Assembly: GCA_012932295.1 (NCBI GenBank)
Contig: JAAONU010000017.1
Location: 1,550,001 to 1,614,000 of the forward strand
DNA length: 64,000 nucleotides
Direction of reading: 5' to 3'
Source of the DNA: Cyclina sinensis
Lineage: Eukaryota > Mollusca > Bivalvia > Venerida > Veneridae
Below the pieces are notes generated by a model. The model searched no databases and was not told where the DNA came from. It saw only the letters and a list, made by a program, of their open reading frames with translations. Each line of letters opens with the position of its first letter. The first letter of the stretch is position 1. This document shows, in pieces, positions 51,534-64,000 of this stretch. Position numbers and translations under genes: made by a program.

Positions 51534-52081
51534 ACTTCAACTTATTACTGCCAAAAGTCAATACTGACTATACTAGGCAGGCGCGTGTCAGGAACATTAA
51601 AATTATAAAAGATAATAACAAAGAAAACAAGATTTAAGTGAAGATCTTACTTAAACATTTATTTTAAGTACTTAAGATCTATAAAACTTGTTTAGTCCTC
51701 TGATAAAAGCTGGTACAGTTGGGGTAGCCTTAATCTCGGTCGGTAATTCGTTCCAGAGTCGTATAGTCCTTGGGAAGAATGAGTTCATGTGATGTTGTGT
51801 TTTTGATTGTGGGATGAGGAATTTGCTGTTTCTTGTGTTTGTAAGGTGATTGTGATCAACATTGACCTGATTGTTTTTTTTATTTTGTGTAGCATGACCA
51901 GGCTGGCATGGTTTCGCCTTTGTTCTAAAGTTGACCATTTTTAGTTCTTTGATCATGTTTGTTACACTGCTTGTATAGTGGTAATCATTATGAACGTACC
52001 TTGCAGATGACCTCTGGACCATTTCTATTCTGTGTGTGAGATATTTTTGCCATGGATGCCATATGGTTGAGCAGTATAACA
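51534..52081 (-). mobile_element. 5'-truncated LINE inserted in unit 2 only
   Basis: Unit 1 reads straight from 'gttaacaataac' into 'actgggtatc' (about 44558-44567). Unit 2 has about 545 bp between the same flanks. Read on the minus strand it starts within a reverse-transcriptase C-terminus and runs through about 130 bp of 3' sequence to 'cagtaataagttgaag'. Both junctions carry 'ataac', a possible short target duplication. Loss of the 5' part is usual for LINE copies. Confidence 0.85.
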
Positions 52082-52082
52082 C
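51672..52082 (-). pseudogene. Reverse transcriptase C-terminal remnant (non-LTR)
   Basis: The 136-codon frame reads LYCSTIWHPWQKYLTHRIEM, then VQRSSARYVHNDY..TSSV near its start and FFPRTIRLWNELP near its end. Both are hallmarks of the C-terminal part of jockey/CR1-like non-LTR reverse transcriptases. The middle is shortened compared with the family and the catalytic domain is missing. The first Met is only where the truncated copy happens to begin. Confidence 0.85.
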
Positions 52083-53315
52083 TGGATATCAAAGCATACA
52101 AACACTTTCATTTTCTGTCGCTTTAAGAATAGATCTTCTTTTAACCAAGTTGTTATAACCGATTGCAAAGAAACTGTGAATCATTATAATAACCGATTCT
52201 TATGCTTACTGTGTTTTAGAAGTGATGAAATCCAGTCCTAGGTAATCATTGGAAAAAAATAGGATTCGAGTCTGGCATAATGTATTCTAGTCATTTCTGG
52301 TCGTTTTTTTATAATTATCTCAGAATGTTTTCGTCTGATATTCTATCTGTAAAAGTTAAAGAGTAGTTTATATAAAAAGCAACGGATCTCTTGTAGGAAA
52401 ACAGACATTGCTTTGGAAAACACGTAACCATCAGAACAATAGGTTTGTCAACAATATAAAAGCCACACGATACCGTAAAAAAATCTTATAATGTCTAGAT
52501 TACAATAAAAATGATAATTTGCCTTTTTTAATTTGAGCTTGGTGACATAATTAGTTTTCTCGACTGTTTTCATATAAACTTATGTTATGTTGTGTGAAGT
52601 GTTTCAGAATGTGTTTGTGATGAAACTTGTCAATCCTTAGTTGTTTCTTTTTACTGTTATGTTTTACCATATATTATTATTATATATCTGTACAATTTCT
52701 CATGTGTTTGCTCCCATCTGCTTAGACCTATATGGTGAAAAAAACAAAACAAAAAAACAACGACTTGTACATTATTGGCAGACAATGCGTTATCTCACCG
52801 GATATTTTGGAGCTTTCAATCTGCAATCTTTATTATCTTCTGATAACAACAACAAGGAAGTCTTGTTATGTTTAATACGTTTCTAAGAGCAAAGAGAAAA
52901 CAAGCCTTTTTCACAGTTTTCCAAGATGATAAATAATGTTGCTACATCGGACACAAAGATGAGAATATTCAACATTTCTCACTAGATTAAAGCATTTTCC
53001 ATCAAAATCCTTGCTTTCAAACGTTTCAGATTTTTTCAGTCTGGATCTATTGTTCTTTATATCCTTGTGTTTTCGGATGATTAAAATTTAGTTTGCTATA
53101 TGGATATAACCCAAGAGACATTTTAATAAAATTTATTATTGTCTGCATTAGTACATATTTGCTTAACATATTTGTTTTTTCCCTCAAAGTCAATCCCCTT
53201 CATGCAAGTAATCAATGTATTGTTTTCATATACGAAGTTATTTCGAAAGCAGTTTAGAAGTTCTTAGATTTCCGGGTAGATGATTATTGTGCTTTCAACT
53301 TTCATACTTTTAGCT

Positions 53316-53644
53316 GACCTCCGCAAATGTTCAGGTTTAGTTATTGTGATCAGCCTGTGTCCGGTGTCCGGTGCCAGTCGTCATATTTTAATTCAAATGA
53401 CATCTCCTCCTAAACCACAAGGCTATTTTTAACCAAACTTGATAGAAATGTTACTTATTTTGCCCTTTTATAAAAGCTGTTATGTCGAAATTGCCTCTGC
53501 TCCATGGGTTTTATTTGTATAAAATATGAGATCTTTGAAAATCTTCTATTAGAAAATGAAATGTTGCATCTATGTTTGCTTAACAGCAGACCCTCAACCA
53601 AAGCACTCAGGTTAGCGATCCAGGGCCATCATAGCCCTCTTGTT
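53316..53644 (+). mobile_element. 'ggccatcatggccctcttgtt' element in unit 2
   Basis: Counterpart of 45800-46128, with the terminal hairpin already mutated ('cctccgcaaatgttcagg'). Confidence 0.72.
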
Positions 53645-55212
53645 CTCTGTCTACGCAGTACAATTGGACAACTGGACATACAAAACAGCATAGAAGCATC
53701 ACACTGATTATTTCTCTGAAAGAAATGTCTAATAATAATCTATAAAAGAAATTACATATTTGAATGAAATGGTCTTCACTTTTAAAAATGATTTAATGAT
53801 TACAAAACTGGTTTTAGCATCTCCCAGTCAGTTATTTTTGTTCAAACTCACTTGTTTTTAGCATCATTTTACGTCATCTATGTATTTTATTCGCCTTTCA
53901 GGGCCTATATCAAATAAGATTATATTCTTTTGTGAAACAGGCTTAAGTACCGAAGCCAAATACCACGCACAGACTTATTTGCTTTAGCAAAAAGGTTCTA
54001 ATAAACCAAGTTACTGCCATTGTCATACAGCCTTACAAACAACTCATTAACTTGTATTATCATTTGCTTTATGCCTTTCCCGCCCCCGGATAAAAGAAAA
54101 CAAATCAGGATAAGTTGCTATACTTTTTTGCTGACGTTTAAGTTTCTATTTACGAATAATGCAAGAAATTTGAGAGTATGCGTTGGTTGTTGAATTAGAA
54201 AAGCCATTATTTATATAACAGAACTGCATTTAGTATTATGTTTAAGCGATGACTGTTTTTTTTGTTTATTTCATTATTGTTGCTGTTGTTTCACATTTTT
54301 ATTTTTATCATGATTAAGTTGTCCATTTATTTCATAACCACCCTTTAATATTCCCTTTGTTTTAGCTCAGTCAGCTCAACGTTACTCTAAAACAAAAACA
54401 ATAACAAAAATGTAACTATTTAAAGCCTTTTGGCTGTTTGGTCTTGGCGTTAATTGCAATACTTCTCTGTTTAATAGTTTTGTAGCTCTTGTCCAACGAC
54501 TGATGTTTTGTATAAAACGTGCAAAAGCATCAAGTTAGGTGGCTGGCGTATGATTTTGACTTTTCGTTAACAGAACACGAAAGCTTTAGATATCGAGTCG
54601 AGGCAATGTTGTTGTTTTCTGGTCAGAAATTTCGTAAAATATTATTTGAAAAAGACTCCGTGCTATAAGTAGAATCAAAATCAGCAAGTACAGTTGCTCT
54701 AGATATATAGTTTTATAATTTATTTCTTCCAATATTGGTAATTCAGGGTTATACCATTCAGTAAGCAAATATCACATAAAATATAACCCGTTCAGGTGGC
54801 CCTGAATAGAACAATGACTTTAAAAAAAGAGAAATGGAAAACTGTAGTAGTAAATAGGTCATGACTTTATGTTTGTTTTTAATTTACGATTTGTGGCTGA
54901 ACTCATATGCTATTATAAGTATGTCATTATCATGCCAGTGTAAGCAATCTCCAGATATGTTTGTTTCAGCTTTTGTATGACAAGGTCATTGGGAAGGTAG
55001 CTGGAAGCACTTTCTTATTTTCAGCGTGAGCATTGCATGCAGACTAATGCTTTCGTCTTTGTAAGAGGATGATTGTAACCTTGACATATCGCTTATTCGT
55101 AAGAGCATAAAATTCTGATATAATTATCATTTTGATCAAAATCAAAGGAGAATTGTAGATAACATATCTACAACTACATCAGTTATTGTTGAAATGGATA
55201 GCAATCTTTTAT

Positions 55213-55275
55213 AGAGCAAGCGCAGTCGGTCGAGTACGTTATTAGTTCAAAGCCGAGGGAAAATTTTACAGTTGA
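55213..55275 (+). mobile_element. tRNA-like SINE relic
   Basis: 'gcgcagtcggtcgagtacg' resembles a tRNA A-box region and 'agttcaaagccgagg' a decayed B box, followed by 'aaaattttacag'. No folded tRNA or target duplication can be shown. Confidence 0.35.
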
Positions 55276-57030
55276 ATTTTACGATGCACATTGGGGATAC
55301 TTTTAAATGGATTGAGTATTAATTTAAAATGTTAGATACAAACTGAACATAAAAACGTATAGGGACAAAAATAAACTTAAATTAATCATAATTCGTCCCC
55401 ATCACTGATTCAATGAAAGTATGCGTTCTAAAATAAACAGAGCTGGATGTAAAATTAAAGAAAATTGTGTCCATCTTTAAAACTATAGACCGGTATGATT
55501 GATACCATATGAGGGTTACGAAGGTGGTAGCTTTTACATCCACAAAACTCTGATATTACACAAAGTTATGAAGCTTGGAGCTCTTAACATATGAATTAAA
55601 TTCTTCAAATTTAGTGGACCAAATGTTTGAATACTTCAAGTGTAAACATTCCCAGATAAAACACAATTTTCATCGGATTAACTATTACAACCAAAATAAA
55701 CAGCTTACTTTAAGACTTGCCCTGGAAAACATATTTCCACCATACATATTTGTCTCTAATTATTGACCAGTGCTTATTACGTCATCAAATACTAAGACGA
55801 TAAGGAACAACTGACAATAAACACCACATTACTTATATCATAAAAATAATACTTTTTCTGCTTACAGAAAAGATATAACATCAGTTGAAAAGACCTTCAC
55901 TTTGAAAGACAACCTTGATTTTACCCGTGATCTTAAAGTCGGCTTTAATTTTTTTAGTATCTAGAGGGATATGAACATGTGTTCGGAATCACTGTCGTTC
56001 AGAGCAATAATTTATCAAGACCAGATCAGTAACAAAGCTTTGTGAGCGATTAGGAATTTTAAAATTCTATGCAGGTTTTGCATTCTTTGAAATAAATCTT
56101 AGATAAGCTTATTTGTGAAAACAAATAGAAAAGTGAATAATGCTTGGCTATAAAGCGTCTTATTTGAATCACCTTTGATTTATTTTATTCTAAAGTGTTT
56201 GCAGTATCATGTGACCAACACATAATACTAAAACAATTCGGATAATGTTAAAACGTCTAAAAACTCGCTAAGTCTGAAACAAAACGTATGACTAACAATG
56301 TTATGTATACATAAAAATGCCTTTATCAATCATGTTTGTCATTTATGTCATGATTTTAACGCAAGCCACATTTTAAAACTTCTATCAATGCTATATATGA
56401 TATTTTATTTGTGATATCTCATTTTTTTTCCAGGAGAAATATTTTATATTAAAATTTAGGTTAAACACAAAGTCCCAGTTTAATAGCTTTTGAAGATGTC
56501 GCCTTTTTATTACGGGAAAGAAACAAACAATTAGGAACAATTTCATTCAGACCGTTTCATAGCATGATCATTCAACCTCCCCGGTATACTTTCTCGAAAT
56601 AGGTCTACATAGTCACTTTAGTAATTTTTATTTCAATCTGTCGAAATTTCTGTTATTTAAAAAAAATAAAAATTAACCAAGAAATGTCCAACATACTTAA
56701 TGCATAAGTTCAATTTGGTGTTTAATACCTATTATGTTTTCAAGTAAAAATGATTTTCAGGTCAACCTTTCCATTTTTAACCAATTAAACAGTTTTGTCA
56801 TTATTACTCCGCACAATTTGATGGTGTTTAACCAAACTAGAGAGCTTCTTTTCTCTTTGCTCTCAGAAATCTCTTTTCACAGAACTTAAAGTCTTGATGA
56901 AACTACTGCATTAACAAGGTATGTTCGTATTATTTTATTATATAACAAATATTATTTGTATTCTAAGTAACAAGTGTGTTCTTGTTGATTTCACTCCATG
57001 TGCTCTGGTGTCAGTAAGTTATTGAGTACC

Positions 57031-57082
57031 TACCCTTTTCGCTCTATAACCCTTTTCGCTCTACAACCCTTTTCGCTCTACA
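57031..57082. repeat. 17-bp tandem repeat, three copies
   Basis: 'acccttttcgctctaca' occurs three times in a row with one substitution. Confidence 0.9.
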
Positions 57083-57209
57083 ACGCTATTAGCTTTATTA
57101 TGTTTTACATTTTTGTGTTCTTTTGCATGCAACATTGTCGAGTTGATGGGTGGGTTGGAGTTAATTCACCAGGACAACTTCTTCTTGTTTGTTCTTCTGA
57201 AAACCTGTT

Positions 57210-57305
57210 GAAGCAAGTGTGAGGTTAGTGCACCCTCAAACCTGGTTTAAACTCCCAGCGGCAAATGTTTTACCACTGACCGCTCTAAGGCGGTAACCCC
57301 TCGGG
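57210..57305 (-). mobile_element. tRNA-like repeat relic
   Basis: On the minus strand 'agagcggtcagtggtaaaac' resembles an A-box region and 'gggagtttaaaccagg' a decayed B box. Probably a SINE-type repeat; weak evidence. Confidence 0.35.
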
Positions 57306-58823
57306 TTCTTATTTTCGTTAATTGCTGTGTCTCTTTTTCATTGATTCATATATAAATTTATGCTGTCTTTTGCTCTCTGATTTTTGACTGTGAAGGAAGG
57401 CTGCGTTTTCTGACTGTGGTTTTTCCGGGTAATTATGCGTTTTCCACTCTTTGTCATCCTTCATAAAGAACTTTTGTTTTCACGTTATTATGTCTTACTA
57501 TAATTTTAACAAAAATACATTAGAACAGAATATATATGTATTAAAATGAAAATAAATAAAAACAACATTTTTTTCTAAAACTATGTTAAAATTAAAAGAT
57601 TTTCTTCTTAAATTATTGTTTCTACTTTATAATTTCTATTCTTCTATTCTTCATATTCAATAATCTAAAACCTGTACGATAGTTTTTTTTTCTTCTTGTC
57701 TATGGTGTCTTTCTTTCTTAGAAAAAAATGTTGTACCAGTTCTGTGCCGTTTCCATCAATCTTATTGTACTTACATGCGTAGATAAAAACGCAATTTTCC
57801 GCAAAATAATGCTCTCGCCGGAAATCTTAGATCTGTCAAGCTGTTTTCTAAATTACTTTGTGAATCAAAATAGAAAAGATTGAATACTCGGATGAAAGAG
57901 CGTGACTTTTGAAAAAAAAAACAAATAAAAATACATATAGGTATACTGCAAACGGTAACATATTAAATGTAATTGTTTATTTGGTTATATGCAAATAGCA
58001 AAATCATGATTAATTTACCAGAAATGCAAGCACGAAAACATTTCGACATGTAAATACAGACTTAATATGCAACCTTAAAAGCATATTTTGTTGAAAAGAG
58101 AAAAGAAATGAAAATTGGTTGGAAAAAGTTGAAAATTCTCTTCTCTGTTTATGATCAACTTATCATTTTTTGTCCGTGGCAACTTTGATTAACTAGTTTA
58201 TACCTATCATAAAATAAAAGGTGCAATAAAACTTGAATTCTAAATTGCTTTCATTAGGAAAGGTTATCCTGATTTCTAAATTGCATTTAAATGTAATAAA
58301 GTTTGATAATGTTTATATCACAGCTTACCTAGCCTACAGTCATTCGGTCAAACATTTGTTCGTTTAGTAATCTACACTTGATCAAATTTAACGGAATTGT
58401 CTCGAACAACATGAAGGTCAATGAAGTTATATTTGAATTTGAGCAGACAGACTGAACTAATTATCGGATAACGACAATTATTTTCTTGTTCGGATTCTAC
58501 GTGAACGACTACCATGTTAAATAAACAGACATGTATGAAATAAGCACAAAAACAATAAAATTACAGGTTAAAAAAGAGCCTAGGGATCAATAGAAGAGTT
58601 AAACATGCCATTTAAGAAAAACAAGAAAACAAATACATTTTCTTTATATTTGTTCATATTCTGCATTTTGAGCATTACTCAATTTTCTACAAATTGTTTT
58701 TCTTAAACCGGATTCACTTAAAATGCATAAAAAAGATGGCTGACGGGTAGAAAAATCAAAGATTCCCCTTCGCAACGCTAGAAAATAGAATGTAACACTG
58801 GCAAGCATCATACCTTATGATGA

Positions 58824-58984
58824 TAACCCATATATGCCAAATGGATTATGTCATCCATGTTAGTTGGACGAGTTCATTTTCTGTTAAAAGGGTTTCCGGT
58901 ATACATTTTCAATTTCGTTCTATTTAGGGAAGAAAGTCCTTTATGCAATGTCTTATTTTGTAAACACTGTGCATAAATGGGTTA
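58824..58984. mobile_element. TAACCCAT-ended MITE, inverted relative of 39874
   Basis: Ends TAACCCATATATGCC and GCATAAATGGGTTA. The first 60 bp ('atggattatgtcatcc..gttggacgagt') match the reverse complement of 39960-40027, while the other half has diverged. Confidence 0.7.
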
Positions 58985-61900
58985 CGGTCAGACAATTGTC
59001 AATAAAGAGGTCTTTATTCATCTTTTCCAAGCTTTATTAGTAATTGTATAAACTGAATGTTTTCTTTTGAGTTCATTTCTACGTTATCATTATTTTCATT
59101 ATGTCATGTTATTTCTTGTGAGGATTTAGACATACGTCTATATTCTATGCAAGAAGCCTTTTCGACGGTTTATACAATATGCGGCGTATGATGCGATTTT
59201 CTATTTGTATTCATGAAACTGTGTTTTCGATAATGGCAATATTCCTTAAGTCTTTATTTCAAATGAAATGTTTCCAAATGCAATTTACTAGATCACGACA
59301 GTCATCTATTACTTTTTTAAGTCTCCTAGCAAAGAAAAAGGAAATTACCATGTCGGTACATTTAGTTAAATGTAACCTGATGTCAGGAACTAACGCAGAC
59401 GCCATCCCGAAGGAACAGAAGATGCATTTATTCGCAAGAAAAAGCCTGACAAATATGGAAAATGCAATTACGACAACCACGGGCTAATTAGCAATTTCAC
59501 TTTTAATTGTTAACTTAGGACAAATATACCTTATGGCTTATATTCTCTCGATCAGATTCTGGTAACGGGATGTTAGTTATGATTCATCAAAACAGAATAT
59601 CTTTTTCTTTAAAATTTCAATTTAAAATATAGACCAGTGTTCTCAAATTTAATCTGGTAACTTGTCCTCTGTTTCTTTTTTTGTCCTGCTGGTTTCTGAC
59701 TATTACTTTGCTGGAATTTGTTACGGTTTTTCTTGCCAGTTTACTTCATTAAACACAAGGACTCAACAAAAAGATGCTTAACATCTTAAAAAAGAGACAA
59801 TTATTTTTGGGGGAAAAAAACGGGGCAAGAAATATATCTGTGTTGTCCCTCAAATTATTGATTTTCAGTATTTTCTGGTTACAGTAATCTTTGTATAGTT
59901 TATTTACGGTAATTTTTGTTCCTGGCAAATTGTAAGAGATATTTAAGAGAAAAACACAAAGACCAAAGTGATGCCTAAATTTCTTATCAATTACAAAGAC
60001 ACTTTGGGACTACGGAATTTTTTTTTAATTTATGTATATTTTTCTCTGGGGGTGTTTGTTTGTGTGTTTATTTTTTTGTTTGTTTCTTTTTTTTTGTAAA
60101 CAGAATTCAGTAAGAATAAGTTTATGCACTGATTCTCATTTGAAACTACATATATCTATCTTCTAAGTATGGCTTTCTCTAGTTCCACTGAATGAAAGAA
60201 AGAAAACAACAATGTATTCCTTGTAAAACCGTAGAATTAATTTGATATGACTAGACATTTTGGATAAAAAGAAAAAAGAATATTCGTGTAATTTGGAATA
60301 AAAAGTCTCGCTATGAAAAGAAGATTTTCCTTCGTATCAAGTTTCATATAAACCTTAAGAAGCTTACAGACAGGATGGTCAATAGATAAGAAGATAATAG
60401 GCATGAGACCAGACGACAATTACTGACTGTATTCGTTTTGATTATAATTGATATTTTTTTTACGAGCGATTGAAGATTCCGGGATCAGATTCAAGGAGGA
60501 TATCTCTGTTTCGAATCCTGTCAGCGAATTTTACCTTTAGTTGCGAGAAGCATAAATTAGTTCAAATTAGTTGAACAAAATAAATTGATATCTTAGAAAA
60601 TATCCATACATGAAAATAAAAAGCAACATAATTATTTGATAAGTTAAAACTGCCAATTTCGAATTATGATGCAGGCGTGAGTGTTTAAAATGACTCTATG
60701 TTTTAAAAAGGATACATTTACTTTTTATGTATAAAGTTTTCTTGATTTTAAAACACAAACACAAAGAAACTTAATATTTGGTGAGCTTAAAAGATCTTAA
60801 CTATTATCAAAAGACATGTTAAGGTTATAAGTTGTTGCTTAAACAATGTACAGATGGAATATTATAAATACATAAAATATGTATACAGCACGATGACTAG
60901 ACAATACATGACTATGCCAAAATAAAATGTCGTGGACAAATTCATTTAAACACTTATAAGAGACTCTTATGATATTTGTTATCTCAAGGCACAGGTGAAA
61001 GATATCTGAATTAATCTGTAAATGCTAAAACATATCTGATTTTCATTTTTATTTTATCTCCAACCTAATTTACAACATTATGATGTAGAAATGTAGAGTC
61101 TTGTCTAATAGATTAGACAATGAAGCTGGCAGATTGCATAAACCTTTGCTAATACCTGTAAATGGAAGAAAATTCAACTCTTGTAACTTTATTGAGAAAA
61201 GTCGCATTTCAGTTGACATAAGAATTCCACAATCAGATTTGAGAAAAAGTTGCATAAAGTGATCATTTTTGGGCTAACAAAATCTAGCAATGTTTGTTCA
61301 TAAAGATTTCGTGATAGGAAACCAGTTTTGCTATTATGTGAATTGATGATATAAACTCATCTTCCGGGTAAACAAACATCGGATAATATATATAGATTTA
61401 GATAACCGTTATATGATACATTTAATCTATGTAACTGTTTTGTGATACATTCATACATTTAGAAAGTAAAGCTTCCATATAAAAACAATAGTTTTGTGTT
61501 GATCAAGTGTCGTACTAACTACTGTATTTAAATTGTATTGTTTGTTAACATATATAGTTATGGTTATATAAATTTTAAATGAACCCTAACAAAGATTATT
61601 ATGCTAAGTAAAGTAAACTCAATCTTTACAAAAGAACAAAGAAATGCTATGTCTTTCATAAATCATTTTATTGATTTTACATTTCATTCAATGAAGGTTA
61701 TTAGTTAGTAATTCCTTTATTCAGTTTTCGTTTCTTTTAGTGATATGATATTTTTTCGTCTTCTACTGAGGTCACCATTTGTATTCTCTCGATATTATGT
61801 CATTCTCTAATATACTCGTACAAGATAGTATAGTTCAAATAAACCAGCTCGATCTGTTTGCTTCTCTGGTTTCAAGAATTTATAAGTTATATCGTTAAAA

Positions 61901-64000
61901 ATAAGTCTACTTCGAATATGATTGTTTTCTCGATGACTTTGTATGCATCATGTTTACACTTTTAGCAATATGGACCTGCAGATTATAGTAAATATCATAT
62001 ATTTCACTTAAATTTTGTTACGAAGTTGTTTTTTGTTGTTGTTTCAGAAGTCGTACATTTTTGTGAATTGCAAATATTATTTATGCACAATTATTATTTC
62101 CTTACTTTATATTTTCGTCTCTGCACCTAAACAGGATGATCAAATTGTAATTTGAGATAATTTTGTTGTTGTTGTTGTTGTTTTTTATTATTATTAAATA
62201 CTCAGAATCAATCACGATTAACTTTCATGATTCTTCAGCACAAAAAGGTCTGAAGCTTGAATAATATTTGTACGTTGTTAAACATTGCATATAGAAAAGA
62301 TTAGCCCAGAAGTTTCCTTAGGGAAGAACGATGCTTTTCTCTACCACAGCATAAATGCTGATACACAACCAGCTGTCAATTAGACAGACATGGCACTTCC
62401 ATCGTATTATCTAGGGACATCTGTACGAAATTTTTTTGACCTTATACTGTTTCCGTCCTCTAACAGAGAGAATAATTCATTTGACTTATAAAAAAATCTT
62501 GAAATATCACTGAATAGTTTGTATAAGAAGAAGTTAATAGTGAAACAACGTTGTAATTTAGTAACAAGACACAAAATCAATTTGATACAAGGCTTACGAA
62601 CAGATGATCCAAAACTATCAGTATCTGTGTCAGTATTTAATCCAGAATAATTTTGCCATTAGTTTTTTTCCGGACCTAGATAATACAGTTAGTCAATTAG
62701 TTTTAAGAACCAAGATGCAGTGATAATTGTGTTTGTATCGTCAACCGACAAAAAGCAGAATGACATGTGTGCAGATTTACAAAGAGAATCGCCACTGTAT
62801 CCTAGAAAAATATTCATCTTATTTTTAAAATTTATTTTGGCCTTTTGTTTCCTTTTTTGGATTTAAACTGAATTCAATAGACGTGAAAAGGACGAATTAA
62901 ATAATTTTACAATAAACACGTCAAATGTCATGATGTTCGTGCAGCAAGACTGTTGTGTTTCAATCTTTATACCAGTAATATTGGTTCACCCACACACATT
63001 TCAATGAAATTGTTTATTTTTTCAAATGCAAATGCATAAAGATATGCATTTTCAGTTATATACTTTCATCAGTTTGCACAAAATTGTGCAAATGGTTCTT
63101 AGATTGAAACATGCTATTGATAAACAAGCTTAAATCAGATAGAAAATGTTTCCAAACTAAAAATATGCGTTATTAATGTATCAGGTAAATAGAAGGCCTT
63201 TCTCATATAACTCAATTAAGTTTTATTACCGACTGTCTCTAGAAGTGCATGAAAAACCATTTCCTTTGTACAGTGATATGCAAAGAAAGTTATTTAACTA
63301 TTTTTATCGAATAATAATTTTCATTTTCTCGTGTTAGAATCTATTAACAAAATATATAACCAACTTGTCGTTATTTGATACTTCGAATTTCTCTTAAGAT
63401 TCACATGTTAATAATGAGTACAACGCGTGAATAGAAGTTAAAACATAAGTTACAGAATATGAACCGAAGAAGCCATAATTTCCATGGTTTATCTTTTCAC
63501 TTAAAGAACATAAGAAACGTCTGCTGGAAATATTTGAATAACTAAATTATGTATAATACTTTTGTAAATGAATTAAATTTGTTCAAGTTGTTACAGTAAT
63601 AGAATAGACGAGTTTCTTGTGCTATCAAAAGATGTTTCCAAAGTATAAATCACATCATCAGACTGAACCCATTTCATTGATCATCTTAACATCCCTGATT
63701 TGCATATGTCAAATTTCCATTAAATTTACGCTTGCAATTATTTCATGTTTGAAATTATAATAGCTGTCTTTGACTTGCGAAGGATATGTAAGAAAACACA
63801 CAATTCAACTATTTAAAAGAATGCTTACTACTTTGCACTTAATATATCATGGGCATTGGCATAAAATATATACAATGAATGTTAGCATTGCGTGCCTGAC
63901 ACATAAATACATACAGGCTTGTAAGACTAAGTGGTGTTTCGTGATAGACACGTCGGAATTCATGTAATAAGCTATCTTTTTTCACAAAATGCAACACATT
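58985..64000. other. No gene seen
   Basis: About 5 kb of AT-rich sequence to the window end. The longest plus-strand frame (59179-59487, 102 codons) is Met- and Ser-rich with no domain. A B-box-like 'gtttcgaatcctgtcagcg' lies near 60510 without a clear A box. Confidence 0.45.
62162..62186. repeat. TTG microsatellite
   Basis: About seven TTG units followed by a T run. Confidence 0.9.

Larger units (their letters stand above)
46727..54235 (+). repeat. Segmental tandem duplication, unit 2
   Basis: Direct copy of unit 1 joined head to tail at 46726/46727. It is longer because of a minisatellite expansion of about 294 bp, a LINE insertion of about 545 bp and about 49 extra bases near 50848. Its frame at 49700 is shifted by an extra C relative to 42769 and ends early, evidence against coding. 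Confidence 0.93.
54236..58823. other. No gene seen; minor repeats
   Basis: AT-rich desert. It contains the tRNA-like relics and the 17-bp repeat listed separately. No exon-like frame was recognised. Confidence 0.45.

Noticed and set aside
51672..52082. Complete reverse transcriptase gene
   Set aside because: Only the C-terminal end is present. The catalytic domain is missing and the copy is 5'-truncated.
59179..59487. 102-codon frame
   Set aside because: No domain, overlapped by a minus-strand frame of similar length, and no supporting splice or promoter signals.

Overview
This is an AT-rich, intron-bearing animal genomic window with very little coding sequence. It is probably from a bivalve mollusc, most likely a venerid-type clam. 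The evidence is several repeat families that I recognise from bivalve genomes: elements ending in ATGCCCCCGAAG, elements ending in 'gggccatcatggccctcttgtt', MITEs bounded by TAACCC..GGGTTA that carry 'gtgtagatccagatcag' hairpins, and a tRNA-derived SINE with a GATA tail. The species call is inference. I ran no database search, and all similarities were judged by eye.

Region 1 (1-7.1 kb) holds the only well-supported protein gene, an eight-exon kelch-repeat gene on the minus strand. Its exons join in frame to 388 residues forming six kelch blades, closest to the KLHDC1/KLHDC2 type. The carboxylate-binding Arg/Arg/Ser set of KLHDC2 is kept, but no BC-box/CUL2-box tail is visible. Its 5' UTR and promoter are not resolved.

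Region 2 (7.1-11.2 kb) is a transposon cluster just upstream of that start codon. A Tc1/mariner-like element (TA target, CAGT ends) has a second element with about 105-bp inverted repeats inserted in it. Next to it lies a complete 990-bp miniature LTR retrotransposon (TRIM). Its LTRs contain a 5S-rRNA-like block, the arrangement known from plant Cassandra elements.

Region 3 (11.2-40 kb) is a gene desert with structured repeats: foldback elements, minisatellites (31, 35 and 38 bp), microsatellites, an old 1-kb tandem duplication (22.7-24.6 kb), two bivalve-type transposons, a 73-bp near-perfect palindrome, a duplicated site present in filled and unfilled form, and a SINE with a 12-bp target duplication.

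Region 4 (40.1-54.2 kb) is a direct tandem segmental duplication with units of about 6.6 and 7.5 kb. The second unit has an expanded minisatellite and a 5'-truncated LINE that the first lacks, so the order of events can be read. Small ORFs recur in both units, but their differences do not look like protein selection.

Region 5 (54.2-64 kb) is AT-rich desert with a second TAACCC-type MITE and weak tRNA-like SINE relics. No tRNA, rRNA, CRISPR array, operon or bacterial-type gene was seen.
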